Source: Polymorphobacter fuscus
GTDB taxonomy: Bacteria; Pseudomonadota; Alphaproteobacteria; Sphingomonadales; Sphingomonadaceae
Reading direction: 5' to 3'
Assembly: GCF_011927825.1 (NCBI RefSeq)
Contig: NZ_JAATJI010000001.1
Span: 558,001 to 622,000, forward strand
Length of the DNA stretch: 64,000 bases
Position 1 is the first letter of the stretch; each line of letters starts with the position of its first letter. Positions 26,412 to 35,725 of this stretch are shown piece after piece. The position numbers were made by a program, and so were the translations under genes. Under the pieces are notes generated by a model. It was not told where the DNA came from, searched no databases, and saw nothing but the letters and a program-made list of their open reading frames with translations.

Positions 26412-27824
26412 TCAGCCCTCGGTCACGAAACAGGCGCGCCCTGAAAAGGCGACCTTGGCGCAGGCATCCTTGGCGAGTTCGCGGGTCTTGTAAGGTCCCA
26501 TCTGCAGCTTGACGATCGAGGCGCCGGGCTCGAAGATCGGCTTGGCCTTGCCGACGGCACCCTTCTGCTTTTGCTGGATATCGGCCCATGCTGCCTCGGC
26601 GAGGGCCTTTTTGCTGAAGGCGCCGAGCTGGACGCGCCAGCCGGTCGGGCCTTCGGGCGCCTTGGGCTTGACGTTCGGCGCCTTGGCCTGGGTTCGCTCC
26701 GGCGTCTTGTCGGCGGTCTGCGCCGTCTGGATCGCACGTGGAGCCTCTGCCGGTCTGGCGGCGGGCACAGTCGTGGCGGCCGCGGTCGCAACGGGGGTCG
26801 GCGCGGGGCCGGGCGCAGGCGCCGGCTGGCTTGCCGGCAGCGGCGTCGTGCGCACGGCGGGCGCCAAGGGTCGCTCCACCACCGGCGCCGCGGCGGCGAG
26901 ATCGACCGGCCGGGAGGCCGGCTGTGAAACAGGTTGAGAAGCCGGTTGCGAGACCGGCTGCGAAGCCGGCTGGGACACCGGTTGCGATGCCGGCTGCGGA
27001 GCCGGCTGCAACACCGCCTGCGGCGTCGGTTGGCTTACGGCTGAAGGCGGCGTGACCGGCGATGCCGCAGCCACCGCGACCCTGGGCGCCGGAGCTGATG
27101 CCACAGGTGCAGCTTCCGCACCGCGGGGCGCCGGTCGCTGCACGGCTTCGGCATTCATCCGGTTCAACTCGGCCGTGCTCATCGGCGCAGCCTTGCTCGC
27201 AAACGCCGCCGGCACGCCGCTGCCGGCGCCAAGGCTGGTCGCGATCGTCACGCCGTTGGCACGTTCCGCCGGCGATATCGTCCGGGTCAGGTTGCTCAGC
27301 GCGCCGGTCGCCTCCGCCAGACCCTGGCCCGATGACCGCGTCAGATAGGCAAAGGCGAGCGGCAGGCTGCGCGCGACGCCATCGCCGTTCCAATGCGCCA
27401 CCCCGAGGACATATTGGGCACGCATCTCGCCCCGATCCGCCGCCTGCTTCAGCCAGCGTGCCGCCTCGGCCTTTTCGCCGGCCTGAAACAGCAGGATGCC
27501 CAGATTGGCCTGCGCCGGCAGATGGCCCTTCAGCGCTGCCTTGCGATACCAGTCGCGGGCGATCGCCTTGTCCATCGGGACGGCGCGGCCCAGCTTATAG
27601 GCCTGACCCACGTTGAACATTGCATCGGGGTCGCCAGCGTTGGCGAACGGCTGCCAGATCGCCACCGCGCCCGCCCAATCGCCGGCGCGCCACAAATCGA
27701 CCCCGGCGCGCACGCTGGGTGGCTGCGCCGGGGCCGCAGCCGGCGCCACGGCCGGCTTCGGCCGCTGCTGCGCCGGGGCCGGCGCGGCGGCCAGCGCCAC
27801 CGCTGCCAACAGCATCGATCGCAT
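26412..27824 (-). CDS. SPOR-domain protein with Sel1/TPR-like repeats
   Basis: An exported 470-residue envelope protein. A signal peptide (MRSMLLAAVALAAAPAPAQQ) leads into Sel1-like repeats (about 40-170: DAMFNVGQAYKLGRAVPMDKA, AQANLGILLFQAGEK, AQYVLGVAHWNGDG), then a long Ala/Pro/Gln linker (about 220-390), then a C-terminal SPOR domain (WRVQLGAFSKKALAEAAW near 397-414) that should bind denuded septal peptidoglycan. Such proteins act at the division site. The linker carries a 12-base tandem repeat (26917-27012). ATG at 27824 is chosen for its signal peptide; it starts two bases after the pyrC stop, so it is probably co-transcribed with pyrBC by position and not by function. Confidence 0.88.
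   Translation of the reverse strand: MRSMLLAAVALAAAPAPAQQRPKPAVAPAAAPAQPPSVRAGVDLWRAGDWAGAVAIWQPFANAGDPDAMFNVGQAYKLGRAVPMDKAIARDWYRKAALKGHLPAQANLGILLFQAGEKAEAARWLKQAADRGEMRAQYVLGVAHWNGDGVARSLPLAFAYLTRSSGQGLAEATGALSNLTRTISPAERANGVTIATSLGAGSGVPAAFASKAAPMSTAELNRMNAEAVQRPAPRGAEAAPVASAPAPRVAVAAASPVTPPSAVSQPTPQAVLQPAPQPASQPVSQPASQPVSQPASQPVSQPASRPVDLAAAAPVVERPLAPAVRTTPLPASQPAPAPGPAPTPVATAAATTVPAARPAEAPRAIQTAQTADKTPERTQAKAPNVKPKAPEGPTGWRVQLGAFSKKALAEAAWADIQQKQKGAVGKAKPIFEPGASIVKLQMGPYKTRELAKDACAKVAFSGRACFVTEG
26917..27012 (-). repeat. Eight 12-base tandem units coding QP(A/V)S
   Basis: Eight consecutive degenerate 12-base units (GCCGGCTGCGAA-like alternating with ACCGGTTGCGAA-like) encode QPAS and QPVS in turn within the linker of the SPOR protein. 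The 24-base higher-order period is clear. Unit number could vary between strains through slippage without shifting the frame. Confidence 0.85.
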
Positions 27825-27826
27825 GG

Positions 27827-29056
27827 TCAACTGCGCCAAACCACGTCTCCACCCTTGATCGTCATCCGAACCCGCCCGGAAACCGGCAGGCCATCGAATG
27901 GCGTGTTTCCGGCGCCCTGGAACCGATCGCCATCGATCCGCCACGGCGCCACTTCGTCGAACACCACCAGGTCGGCCGGAGACCCGGTCGCCAGCGTGCC
28001 GCCCGGCAGGCCAAACAGCCGCGCCGGCGTTACCGTCATCGTCGCCAGCAGCTGCGTCAGTGTCAACGCTCCGGATTGCACCAGCGACAATGACAGCGCC
28101 AGCAGCGTTTCCGCCCCCGCCATGCCCGGCAGCGCATCGGCAAACGGCAGGCGCTTGTCCTCCTGCGTGCGCGGATCATGTCCCGACGCGATGATACCGA
28201 TCGTGCCGTCGGCGATCGCGTCCTGAACCGCGCGGCGGTCCGAATCGCTGCGCAGCGGCGGCGACAGCCGGGCAAAGGACCGGAATTCCGCCACCGCCGT
28301 CTCGTTGAGCAGCCAGTGCGCCGGCGTAATGCCGGCGGTCACCGCGACACCGCGGGCCTGGGCTGCGCGCACCAACGTTATGCCCTCAGCGGTCGTCAGC
28401 TGGCGGATATGAATCCGCGCGCCGGTGGCTTCCGCCAGCCGGATATCGCGCGCCACCGCCAAAGCCTCGGCAAAGGCCGGCGCCGCCGGCAAGCCGAGCC
28501 GCGTCGCATAATCGCCTTCGGTCGCTACGGCGCCCGCGGTCAATGCCCCGTCTTCGGCATGGGTGACGACCGGCAGGTTGAACGCCGTGGCATAGCTGAG
28601 CAGCCGGTGCATCACGGCGCTGTTGTCGATCGCCCCGCGCCCGGTCGCCGCCCCGACGGCCCCCGCCGCTTGCCCCAGGCCAATCTCCGCCAGTTCCTGC
28701 CCGGCCAGCCCGCGCGTTGCCGCCACAAGCGGATGCACCCAGACATCGGGCTTGCCCGCCCCGCGGGTAAACGCCACCAGCGCCGGGTCGTCGAGCGGCG
28801 GCCGCTGGTCGGGCATCAGCACGACGCGGGTGATGCCGCCGGCATGGCACGCCGCCGGCGACGCCTGGAACACGCCGGCGTCGATCAGGCCCGGTGCCAC
28901 CACCAGCCCGCTGGCATCGATGATTTCGGCATCGTCAGGGGCCTCGAACCGCCCCACCGATGCAATGACGCGATCGACGAGCACGACCGTGGCGGGCCCG
29001 TCGAAGCCGCTTGCCGGATCGATGACCCGGCCACCGGTGATCGCCAGCAGCGTCAT
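27827..29056 (-). CDS. Dihydroorotase-like protein, catalytically degenerate (PyrC')
   Basis: A 409-residue amidohydrolase-fold protein directly following pyrB with an ATGA overlap, the position of the inactive dihydroorotase (pDHO) that scaffolds class-A aspartate carbamoyltransferase in Pseudomonas. The usual metal motif HxH after PGL is absent: residues 55-66 read [12 protein letters not shown]. The catalytic DHAPH block reads GHDPRT near 298, so the aspartate is lost. H166 (VVTHAED) and H216 (IHIRQL) remain. It therefore should not hydrolyse dihydroorotate; a true dihydroorotase is expected elsewhere in the genome. The role as a PyrB partner is inferred from order and missing residues. 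Confidence 0.85.
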   Translation of the reverse strand: MTLLAITGGRVIDPASGFDGPATVVLVDRVIASVGRFEAPDDAEIIDASGLVVAPGLIDAGVFQASPAACHAGGITRVVLMPDQRPPLDDPALVAFTRGAGKPDVWVHPLVAATRGLAGQELAEIGLGQAAGAVGAATGRGAIDNSAVMHRLLSYATAFNLPVVTHAEDGALTAGAVATEGDYATRLGLPAAPAFAEALAVARDIRLAEATGARIHIRQLTTAEGITLVRAAQARGVAVTAGITPAHWLLNETAVAEFRSFARLSPPLRSDSDRRAVQDAIADGTIGIIASGHDPRTQEDKRLPFADALPGMAGAETLLALSLSLVQSGALTLTQLLATMTVTPARLFGLPGGTLATGSPADLVVFDEVAPWRIDGDRFQGAGNTPFDGLPVSGRVRMTIKGGDVVWRS

Positions 29057-30039
29057 GCCGGCCAGCCCGCAACCCCGCGCCGGGTCCGCGTCAGCACGTC
29101 AAGGCAGGCCATCCGCACCGCGACCCCCATTTCGACCTGCTCGGTAACGGCGGAGCGGACGATATCGTCGGCAACACGTCCCTCGATCTCGACGCCGCGG
29201 TTCATCGGCCCAGGGTGCATGACCAGGACGTCGGCCGCCGCATGCGCCAAGCGGGCTTCGGTCAGCCCGAAAAAGCGGTAATATTCGCGCGTCGATGGCA
29301 CATAGGCGCCGTCCATCCGCTCGGTCTGCAGTCGCAGCATCATGACCACGTCGGCATTGCGCAGTCCGGCGTCCATGTCGGTGAACGGTTCCACCCCCAG
29401 CGCCTCGATATTGGCCGGCATCAGTGTCGGCGGCGCCACCACCCGCACATGGGCGCCGAGCGACGCGAGCAGCTGAAAATTCGATCGCGCCACCCGGCTG
29501 TGCAGGATGTCGCCGCAGATCGCGACCACCAGGCCGGCGATGCGGCCCTTGCGCCGCCGGATGGTCAGCGCGTCGAGCAACGCCTGGGTCGGGTGTTCGT
29601 GGCGGCCGTCGCCGGCGTTGAGCACCGGACAACTCAGCTTTTCGGCAATCAGCTGCACGGCGCCGGAGGCACCATGGCGGATGACGATGAGGTCGGGGTG
29701 CATGGCATTGAGCGTCAGCGCCGTATCGAGCAGCGTTTCGCCCTTCTTCACCGACGACCCCTGCACGCCAAGGTTGACGACGTCGGCACCGAGCCGCTTG
29801 CCGGCGATTTCAAAGCTCAACAAGGTGCGCGTGCTGTTCTCGAAAAAGGCGTTGATCTGGGTCAGGCCCGCCAGGCGATTGTCGTGCTTGGCAGCGCCGC
29901 GGTTGAGGTCGACCCACTGCTCCGCCTCATCGAGCAGGAACAGCATTTCCCAAGGCTTGAGGTGCGACAGGCCCAGCAAATGCGAATGCGGGAACGGATG
30001 GGCACCGGCAGCGATGGCGGGGTGCGAAACGCGGGTCAT
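29053..30039 (-). CDS. pyrB: Aspartate carbamoyltransferase catalytic subunit
   Basis: Condenses carbamoyl phosphate with aspartate, the committed step of pyrimidine synthesis. The 328 residues contain the carbamoyl-phosphate motif FENSTRTL (about 66-73), the flexible SSVKKGET loop (about 95-102) and [11 protein letters not shown] (about 144-154). No regulatory subunit (pyrI) is present; instead the next gene is the degenerate dihydroorotase, which suggests the dodecameric PyrB-PyrC' type of enzyme. The two genes overlap by four bases. The ATG at 30039 precedes a 35-residue N-terminal extension common in this type. Confidence 0.96.
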   Translation of the reverse strand: MTRVSHPAIAAGAHPFPHSHLLGLSHLKPWEMLFLLDEAEQWVDLNRGAAKHDNRLAGLTQINAFFENSTRTLLSFEIAGKRLGADVVNLGVQGSSVKKGETLLDTALTLNAMHPDLIVIRHGASGAVQLIAEKLSCPVLNAGDGRHEHPTQALLDALTIRRRKGRIAGLVVAICGDILHSRVARSNFQLLASLGAHVRVVAPPTLMPANIEALGVEPFTDMDAGLRNADVVMMLRLQTERMDGAYVPSTREYYRFFGLTEARLAHAAADVLVMHPGPMNRGVEIEGRVADDIVRSAVTEQVEMGVAVRMACLDVLTRTRRGVAGWPA

Positions 30040-30144
30040 CGTCGCAGCGTGTAGCGGGACTAGCGCCGGCAGGGCAACCCTGTGCCGGTGCGACTGGCCG
30101 CGATTGCGCCTGCGACGAACCGTGGCGCCGTCACATCCCGTCGA

Positions 30145-30963
30145 CTATTGCGCCGCGGCCGCCTGGCCGCGCGCCGGCTTCACCTTGGTGCTGATCAACG
30201 CATAGCTGCGCTCGTACCATTTCGATCCGGGATAGTTGGACCCAAGCACCGCTGCCGCCTTCTTCGCCTCTTCGGGCACGCCAAGCGCCAGATAGCTTTC
30301 GACCAGCCGGTGCAGCGCCTCGGGCGTGTGGCTGGTCGTGTCATACTGGTCGACGACGGTGCGGAAGCGGATGATCGCTGCCAGATACAGCCCCTGCTGC
30401 TGATAATAGCGGCCGATCTCCATTTCCTTGCCGGCGAGATGGTCGCGCGCCAGATCGACCTTCAACCGCGCGTCGACGGCATAATCGCTTGCGGGATAGC
30501 GGCGGATCAGTTCCCCCAGTGCATCGAGCGCCTGCTGGGTGGTGCGCTGGTCGCGCTGCACGCTGGAGATCTGCTCGTAATAGCTGACCGCGATCATGTA
30601 ATAGGCATAAGCCGCCTCGCGGCTGCCGGGGTGCAGCGACAGGAACCGCTGCGACGAGGAGATCGTCTCGGTGTAATTCTTGGCGACGAAATAGGAAAAG
30701 GCGCTCATCAGCTGGGCGCGGCGTGCCCAGACCGAATAGGGGTGCTGGCGCTCGACTTCGTCGAACATCCGCGCCGCCTGCTCATATTGCTTGCGGTCGA
30801 GCGTGTCCTTGGCCGCGAGGTAGAGCGTCTCCACATCGCGTGCCACATAGGCATTGTCCTTCTTGCCCTTGGTCGAAGCGCAGGCAGAAAGGCCGAGGGC
30901 AAGGGCAACGCCCAGCGCGATGCTGCGACGGGCGTGCGGGCGGAACGCGATGATATACTGCAT
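30145..30963 (-). CDS. bamD: Outer membrane assembly lipoprotein BamD
   Basis: Essential lipoprotein of the BAM complex, which inserts beta-barrel proteins into the outer membrane. The 272 residues start with a lipoprotein signal ending LGLSAC, so the cysteine near residue 28 is acylated. Five TPR-like units follow, including the conserved AYVARDVETLYLAAKDTL and RRYPASDYAVDARLK stretches. The ATG at 30963 is chosen; an ATG at 30975 is in frame and adds four residues. It stands alone between pyrB (105 bp away) and the 2H phosphoesterase gene. A GC-rich imperfect hairpin downstream near 30065-30091 could terminate it. Confidence 0.92.
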   Translation of the reverse strand: MQYIIAFRPHARRSIALGVALALGLSACASTKGKKDNAYVARDVETLYLAAKDTLDRKQYEQAARMFDEVERQHPYSVWARRAQLMSAFSYFVAKNYTETISSSQRFLSLHPGSREAAYAYYMIAVSYYEQISSVQRDQRTTQQALDALGELIRRYPASDYAVDARLKVDLARDHLAGKEMEIGRYYQQQGLYLAAIIRFRTVVDQYDTTSHTPEALHRLVESYLALGVPEEAKKAAAVLGSNYPGSKWYERSYALISTKVKPARGQAAAAQ

Positions 30964-31060
30964 GCGTTTCGCCATAGCCCAAGGCGCGGTCAGCGCCAAG
31001 CGCCCTCACGGGGCTATCCTTCGCCTTCGCCGCAGCGTCGCCGGCACGCAGGAAATGCAC

Positions 31061-31576
31061 CTAACCGCGAAAGGCCACCTGCCCCAGCGCCTCCCACGGC
31101 CCCCCGCAATAGCGCCAGATCGCCAGCGCCGGCACTCGGGTGACGAACGGCACGAACCCGGCCTGCAGGCCCTGCAAAGTCGCCCGCGCCTCGGCCACCG
31201 ACACCTTGTTCTGCACCGTCACATGGGCGCGGAAGCCGGCACGGTCCTGCGGTATCAACAGGGTCTGCCAGCCGTCGGCAAGCTCGCCGCGAATATTGTC
31301 GAGTTCGGGCGATCGCAGTTGAAACGCCACCCCCTGCCCCAGCGACTTCAGTCCCACCACCTCGACCTCCGGCGGCGGCAGCGGACCACATACCGCCTGC
31401 AGTCGCCGCTTCACCGCCGCCAGTTCGCGCCCGGGCAGATGGTGGAACAGGGAAACATGTGCCGGGACCTGGTTGCGCTCGGGCGGGAAGAATTCGCGCC
31501 GCAAGGCTTCGAATTTCGCTTGCGCCGGCGGCGACAGCAGCGCCGTGAGGATCAGCGGCCGGGGGTCGTCACTCAC
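31061..31576 (-). CDS. 2'-5' RNA ligase family protein (2H phosphoesterase)
   Basis: A 171-residue 2H phosphoesterase of the LigT/ThpR type. The two catalytic histidine motifs are visible: AHVSLFHHL (39-47) and AHVTVQNKV (about 117-125), each HxS/T. Enzymes of this kind open 2',3'-cyclic phosphates or reversibly join 2'-5' RNA ends; the physiological substrate is unclear. It overlaps the stop of the upstream aldehyde dehydrogenase by four bases (ATGA at 31573-31576), so the two share a message. A stand-alone role in RNA or nucleotide metabolism is likely, unrelated to its neighbour. Confidence 0.85.
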   Translation of the reverse strand: MSDDPRPLILTALLSPPAQAKFEALRREFFPPERNQVPAHVSLFHHLPGRELAAVKRRLQAVCGPLPPPEVEVVGLKSLGQGVAFQLRSPELDNIRGELADGWQTLLIPQDRAGFRAHVTVQNKVSVAEARATLQGLQAGFVPFVTRVPALAIWRYCGGPWEALGQVAFRG

Positions 31577-33015
31577 AGATCCTGGGCTCGCCGCCGGATC
31601 ACCAGGTTGCGGATTTCGGTCATGTCTTCCATCGCGAAGCGCACCCCTTCGCGTCCCAACCCCGAATCCTTGACACCGCCATAGGGCATGTTGTCGACGC
31701 GATAGCTCGGCACGTCATTGATGACGACGCCGCCCACCTCCAGCCGGTCCCAGGCCTTGAGCATATGGAACAGGTCGCGCGTGAACACGCCGGCCTGCAG
31801 CCCGAACTTGCTGTCGTTGACCTCGTCGAGCGCCCCGTCGAAGTCCGAAAACCGCGAAAAGAACGCCACCGGACCAAAGGCTTCCTCGGCGTACAGGGCG
31901 GTGCCGCGCGGCACGCCTTCCAGCAGCGTTGCCTGCAACATGGCGCCGTCACGCCCGCCGCCGCACAACAGGGTTGCACCGGCGCCGACGGCCTCCTTGA
32001 TCCAGCCATCGAGCCGGGCCGCTTCCTTTTCATCGATCATCGGCCCGATGAAGGTCGCCTCGTCGCTCGGATTGCCCGACACCAGCGCCTGTGTCTTCGC
32101 CACCAGCTTCGCCTTGAACGCCTCGTAGACTGCGTCATGGACAATGATCCGCTGCACCCCGATGCACGACTGGCCCGATTGATAGAAGGCGCCGAATACC
32201 GTCCGCTCGGCAGCATCGTCGAGGTCCGCGTCCCGGTCGATGATCACCGCGGCGTTGCCGCCGAGTTCGAGCACGACCTTTTTCTTGCCGGCGCGCGCCT
32301 TCAAATCCCAGCCGACATCGGGCGAACCGGTGAAGCTGAGCAGTTTCAGCCGCTCGTCGGTGGTGAACAGGTCCGCCCCGTCACGGTGTGCCGGCAGAAT
32401 CGAAAAGGCGCCCGGCGGCAGGTCGGTTTCGGCCAGCACTTCGCCGATGATGATTGCCCCCAGCGGCGTGCGGCTGGCCGGCTTCATCACGAACGGACAG
32501 CCGACGGCCAACGCCGGCGCGATCTTGTGCGCCGCCAGATTGAGCGGGAAGTTGAACGGCGAAATGAAACTGCACGGGCCGATCGGCACACGCTTCCACA
32601 TGCCCTGATAGCCTTTGGCCCGTGCGCTGATGTCGAGCGGCTGCACCTCGCCGGTCATCCGCACGCTCTCTTCCGCCGCGATGCGGAAGGTGTCGATCAG
32701 CCGCCCGACCTCACCGCGCGAATCGCGGATCGGCTTGCCGGCCTCGATGCACAGCGCCTGCGCCAGTTCCTCCTGGCGTTCGGTGAAGCGCGTCACGCAA
32801 TGGGTCAGCACCGCCTGCCGTTCATAGGACGCCATCGCCGCCATGGCCGGCGCCGCGGCGACCGCCGCCGCGATGCCGCGGTCGATCGTTGCGGCATCCG
32901 CCATCGCCACCCGCGTCGCCACCTTGCCGGTGAACTTGTCGGTCACCGCGAGGCCGGTGTTGGGCTGTTCCGCCTTGTTGGCAACGTACAGCGGGTAGGT
33001 TTCACGCAGGGCCAT
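31573..33015 (-). CDS. NAD(P)-dependent aldehyde dehydrogenase
   Basis: A 480-residue soluble enzyme of the ALDH superfamily that oxidises an aldehyde to the acid. Seen: the nucleotide-binding KPASRTPLGA (about 154-163), FTGSPDVGWDLKARAG (about 225-240), the glutamate motif LELGGNAAV (about 246-254) and the catalytic cysteine in YQSGQSCIG (about 277-285). Sequence flavour is close to the lactaldehyde/succinate-semialdehyde and phosphonoacetaldehyde dehydrogenase group, but substrate cannot be fixed. It lies 39 bp after the quinone oxidoreductase gene and overlaps the next gene, so all three may form an operon for detoxifying reactive carbonyls; that grouping is inferred. Confidence 0.92.
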   Translation of the reverse strand: MALRETYPLYVANKAEQPNTGLAVTDKFTGKVATRVAMADAATIDRGIAAAVAAAPAMAAMASYERQAVLTHCVTRFTERQEELAQALCIEAGKPIRDSRGEVGRLIDTFRIAAEESVRMTGEVQPLDISARAKGYQGMWKRVPIGPCSFISPFNFPLNLAAHKIAPALAVGCPFVMKPASRTPLGAIIIGEVLAETDLPPGAFSILPAHRDGADLFTTDERLKLLSFTGSPDVGWDLKARAGKKKVVLELGGNAAVIIDRDADLDDAAERTVFGAFYQSGQSCIGVQRIIVHDAVYEAFKAKLVAKTQALVSGNPSDEATFIGPMIDEKEAARLDGWIKEAVGAGATLLCGGGRDGAMLQATLLEGVPRGTALYAEEAFGPVAFFSRFSDFDGALDEVNDSKFGLQAGVFTRDLFHMLKAWDRLEVGGVVINDVPSYRVDNMPYGGVKDSGLGREGVRFAMEDMTEIRNLVIRRRAQDL

Positions 33016-33054
33016 GACCGTCTTTCACCAGGAACCGCCGGCTATTGCGCCAGC

Positions 33055-34029
33055 CTAGACATCAAGCACAACCTTGCCCGTCGCCTTTCGATCCATCATC
33101 CAGCGGATCGCTGCCGGGCCATCGTCGAGGCTGAAATGCTTCGACACATGCGGCTTGATCTTGCCCGCTTCGTACCAGGCGAGCAGTTCCGCCATGTTCT
33201 GGCCGTGCAGCACCGGTTCGGCTTGGGTAAACGCCCCCCAGAACACGCCGACAATGCTGGCGCCCTTGATCAATGGCAGGTTGAGCGGCAGCGACGGAAT
33301 CGCGCCGGCGGCGAACCCGACGACCAGATAACGCCCGTTCCAGGCAATGCTGCGGAATGCCGGCTCGGCATAGCGATCGCCGACCGGATCATAGATGACA
33401 TCGGCGCCCTTGCCGCCGGTCAGCGCCTTGATCCGGTCCTTCAGATTCTCGGTCGAATAGTTGATCGTCTCGTCGGCGCCATAGTCCCGGCAGAGCGCCA
33501 GTTTCTCGTCCGATGACGCGGCCGCGATGACCCGGGCACCCATGACCTTGCCGAGTTCGACGGCGGTCAGCCCCACCCCGCCGGCAGCGCCGAGCACAAG
33601 CAGGGTTTCGCCTGCCTGCAGCTTGCCGCGCTGCTTCAAGGCGTGGTGCGACGTGCCATAGGTCATGGTGAAACCGCTGGCGATGTCGAACGGCATGTCG
33701 CCCGGGATCGGGACGATCTGGGCGCGCCTGGCGACCACCTGCTCGGCAAAACACCCGTTGCCGGTCATCGCGACAACGCGGTCGCCGATGGCCAGGTCGG
33801 TGACGCCCGCCCCAAGAGCATCAATCACGCCCGCCGCTTCGCCGCCCGGGGAAAAGGGCAGCGGCGGTTTGAACTGGTAGAGGTTCTGGATGATCAGCGT
33901 GTCGGGAAAGTTCACGCCGGCGGCATGAACGCGGACGCGCACCTGTCCCTCGCCGGGCTCGGGTGCGGGGATATCGCGGACCACCAGGCCCTCCGGCGGG
34001 CCATGTTCGACGCACAGAACAGCTTTCAT
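33055..34029 (-). CDS. NADPH:quinone oxidoreductase (zinc-free MDR family)
   Basis: A 324-residue medium-chain dehydrogenase/reductase without the zinc ligands, of the quinone-reductase type. MKAVLCVEHGPPEGLVVRD starts at the ATG at 34029; the longer open frame upstream lacks protein character and is ignored. The Rossmann motif LVLGAAGGVGLTAVELGK lies near 143-160, and the PEPGEGQVRVRVHAAGVNFPD opening is typical. It reduces quinones or alpha,beta-unsaturated carbonyls with NADPH in the cytoplasm. oxyR lies 80 bp upstream on the same strand, so an oxidative-stress role is attractive but unproven. An aldehyde dehydrogenase follows. Confidence 0.92.
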   Translation of the reverse strand: MKAVLCVEHGPPEGLVVRDIPAPEPGEGQVRVRVHAAGVNFPDTLIIQNLYQFKPPLPFSPGGEAAGVIDALGAGVTDLAIGDRVVAMTGNGCFAEQVVARRAQIVPIPGDMPFDIASGFTMTYGTSHHALKQRGKLQAGETLLVLGAAGGVGLTAVELGKVMGARVIAAASSDEKLALCRDYGADETINYSTENLKDRIKALTGGKGADVIYDPVGDRYAEPAFRSIAWNGRYLVVGFAAGAIPSLPLNLPLIKGASIVGVFWGAFTQAEPVLHGQNMAELLAWYEAGKIKPHVSKHFSLDDGPAAIRWMMDRKATGKVVLDV

Positions 34030-34109
34030 ACCAGTCTCTCCCCAGGGCTTTTCTATGTCGGGCACCATAGCGGCGACCGGCCTTGAGTCGACTCCCAGAT
34101 ATGGCCGGG

Positions 34110-35009
34110 TCAGCGCGCCGCGGCGGCGCGCAGCGTTTCGCCGAGCAAGCGGAACTCCCCGGCGCGCGGGCTGGCGATGCGCCATACCAGCGCCACCGTT
34201 CGCGCCGCGCCGCCGGCCAGCGGGCGCGCCACCAGCCCGGTACCGGCGATCAACCCGGCGTCGATCGCCAGTCCGGGTATCAACGTCTGCCCCAGCCGCC
34301 CGGCGACCATCTGCACCAGCGTCACCAGCGAGGTGCCGCGATGGGCCGGGTCGGCGCGCAATTCCGGTCGCCCGCACGCCGCCAGCCCCTGGTCCTTCAG
34401 GCAATGGCCGTCCTCCAGCATCAACAGGCTGGTATCGTCGATCGCACCCGGCGCCACCTGCGGCGGGGGATCGATCATGTCGCCGGAATGGAAGACGAGG
34501 TAGAAGGGATCGTCGAACAACGGCATTTGTTCGACCGTTCCACAATCCCAGGGCAGCGCCAGCAGCACCGCGTCGAGCGTGCCGCGTGACAGTGCCTCGC
34601 ACGCCGGTCCGCTCATGTCCTCGCGCAGGTACAGCTTCAGGTCGGGAAACTCGGCGCGCACCCTTGGCAGCACGCGCGGCAGCAGATAGGGCGCGATCGT
34701 CGGGATGACCCCGAGGCGAAGTTCGCCGACCAGCGGTTCGCCCGACGCCTTGGTCAGGCCGGTCAGGGCGTCGGCCTCGCGCAGCACGTCATAGGCCTTG
34801 GTCACGACCTGCTCGCCCAGCGGCGTGAAGCGCACGACCCGGCGGTTGCGTTCGACGAGCTGCACGCCGAGCAGCGATTCGAGTTCGCGCAAACCGGCGG
34901 AAAGCGTCGATTGGGTCACGAAACAGGCATCGGCCGCACGACCGAAATGGGCATGGATGTGCAGCGCCGTCAGATACTGCAGCTGTTTGAGCGTCGGCAG
35001 GAACGTCAT
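34110..35009 (-). CDS. oxyR: Hydrogen-peroxide regulator OxyR (LysR family)
   Basis: A 299-residue LysR regulator with the winged HTH at 1-65 (TQSTLSAGLRELESLLGVQLVERN recognition region). The redox pair is present in the canonical spacing: C203 and C212 within LEDGHCLKDQ and GLAAC, equal to E. coli C199 and C208. Peroxide forms a disulfide between them and turns the protein into an activator. It is divergent from ahpC-ahpD over 118 bp, which carries an inverted repeat fit for OxyR. That pairing, common in alphaproteobacteria, supports the name beyond the LysR family. A quinone oxidoreductase gene lies downstream. Confidence 0.94.
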   Translation of the reverse strand: MTFLPTLKQLQYLTALHIHAHFGRAADACFVTQSTLSAGLRELESLLGVQLVERNRRVVRFTPLGEQVVTKAYDVLREADALTGLTKASGEPLVGELRLGVIPTIAPYLLPRVLPRVRAEFPDLKLYLREDMSGPACEALSRGTLDAVLLALPWDCGTVEQMPLFDDPFYLVFHSGDMIDPPPQVAPGAIDDTSLLMLEDGHCLKDQGLAACGRPELRADPAHRGTSLVTLVQMVAGRLGQTLIPGLAIDAGLIAGTGLVARPLAGGAARTVALVWRIASPRAGEFRLLGETLRAAAAR

Positions 35010-35019
35010 GGCGGCACTT

Positions 35020-35057
35020 ATCGACTAAGTCGATTTGTAACGTCAAGATTATCGATT
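35020..35057. promoter_or_regulatory. Candidate OxyR operator
   Basis: ATCGACTAAGTCGAT at 35020-35034 is a perfect inverted repeat (6+3+6), and a related half-site TTATCGATTGG starts two bases before 35051. The two ATCGA cores are 31 bases, or three helical turns, apart, as expected for a tetrameric LysR-type regulator. It lies between divergent oxyR and ahpC. Confidence 0.55.
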
Positions 35058-35127
35058 GGATTTGTCAGCGCTGCGGCGCCATGTCCACTCCCGCAACCCT
35101 GCACCACCAAAATTACGGAGCATGACC

Positions 35128-35676
35128 ATGGCCCTTACCGTCGGCGATACCGTCCCCTCGTTCAGCCTTCCCGTCCAGCAGGGCGTCGGCGCACTCCCCG
35201 ATGGCGAGATGCTTGACATCACCACCGCCTACCCGGGCAAGTGGAAGATCCTGTTCTACTGGCCGAAGGACTTCACATTCGTCTGCCCGACCGAAATCAT
35301 CGGCTATGGCGATCTCAAGTCGGACTTCGAAGATCGTGACGCCGTCCTCATCGGCGCCTCGACCGACACCGATTTCGTCCACTTCGCCTGGCGCAAGTCG
35401 GATGAGCGTCTCGCCGCCGCCGATTTCCCCTGGCTCGCCGACAATTCGAAGCTGCTCGCCAACGCGCTCGGCATCGTCGTCAAGGATGCTGGTGTCGCGC
35501 TGCGCGCCACGTTCATCATCGATCCCGACAATGTCATCCAGCACGTGACGATCAACGGTCTCAACGTCGGCCGCAACCCGGCCGAAACGCTGCGCATCCT
35601 CGATGCCCTGCAGACCGACGAGCTTTGCCCGTGCAACTGGACCGAAGGCGCCGAAACGCTCCAGCCGGCAGCCTGA
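35128..35676 (+). CDS. ahpC: Peroxiredoxin, AhpC-type
   Basis: Thiol peroxidase of 182 residues that reduces hydrogen peroxide, organic peroxides and peroxynitrite. The peroxidatic cysteine C53 lies in FTFVCPTEI, and the resolving cysteine is in the C-terminal DELCPCNW (C167 and C169), which is unusual in having two close cysteines. GGAG at 35117-35120 is seven bases before the ATG at 35128; the ATG at 35122 would sit too near it, so MALTVG is the N-terminus. It is transcribed with ahpD, its reductant, from the oxyR-ahpC intergenic region. This AhpC-AhpD form is the alphaproteobacterial and mycobacterial type without AhpF. Confidence 0.95.
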   Translation: MALTVGDTVPSFSLPVQQGVGALPDGEMLDITTAYPGKWKILFYWPKDFTFVCPTEIIGYGDLKSDFEDRDAVLIGASTDTDFVHFAWRKSDERLAAADFPWLADNSKLLANALGIVVKDAGVALRATFIIDPDNVIQHVTINGLNVGRNPAETLRILDALQTDELCPCNWTEGAETLQPAA

Positions 35677-35725
35677 CACGTCCCTGCATCCCGGAGGGAC
35701 CGACCCGTCCTGTGATGAAGTACCG

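Noticed and set aside
26917..27012. Short tandem repeats as a CRISPR array
   Set aside because: Units are only 12 bases, degenerate, without spacers and within a coding frame for a Pro/Ser/Gln linker.
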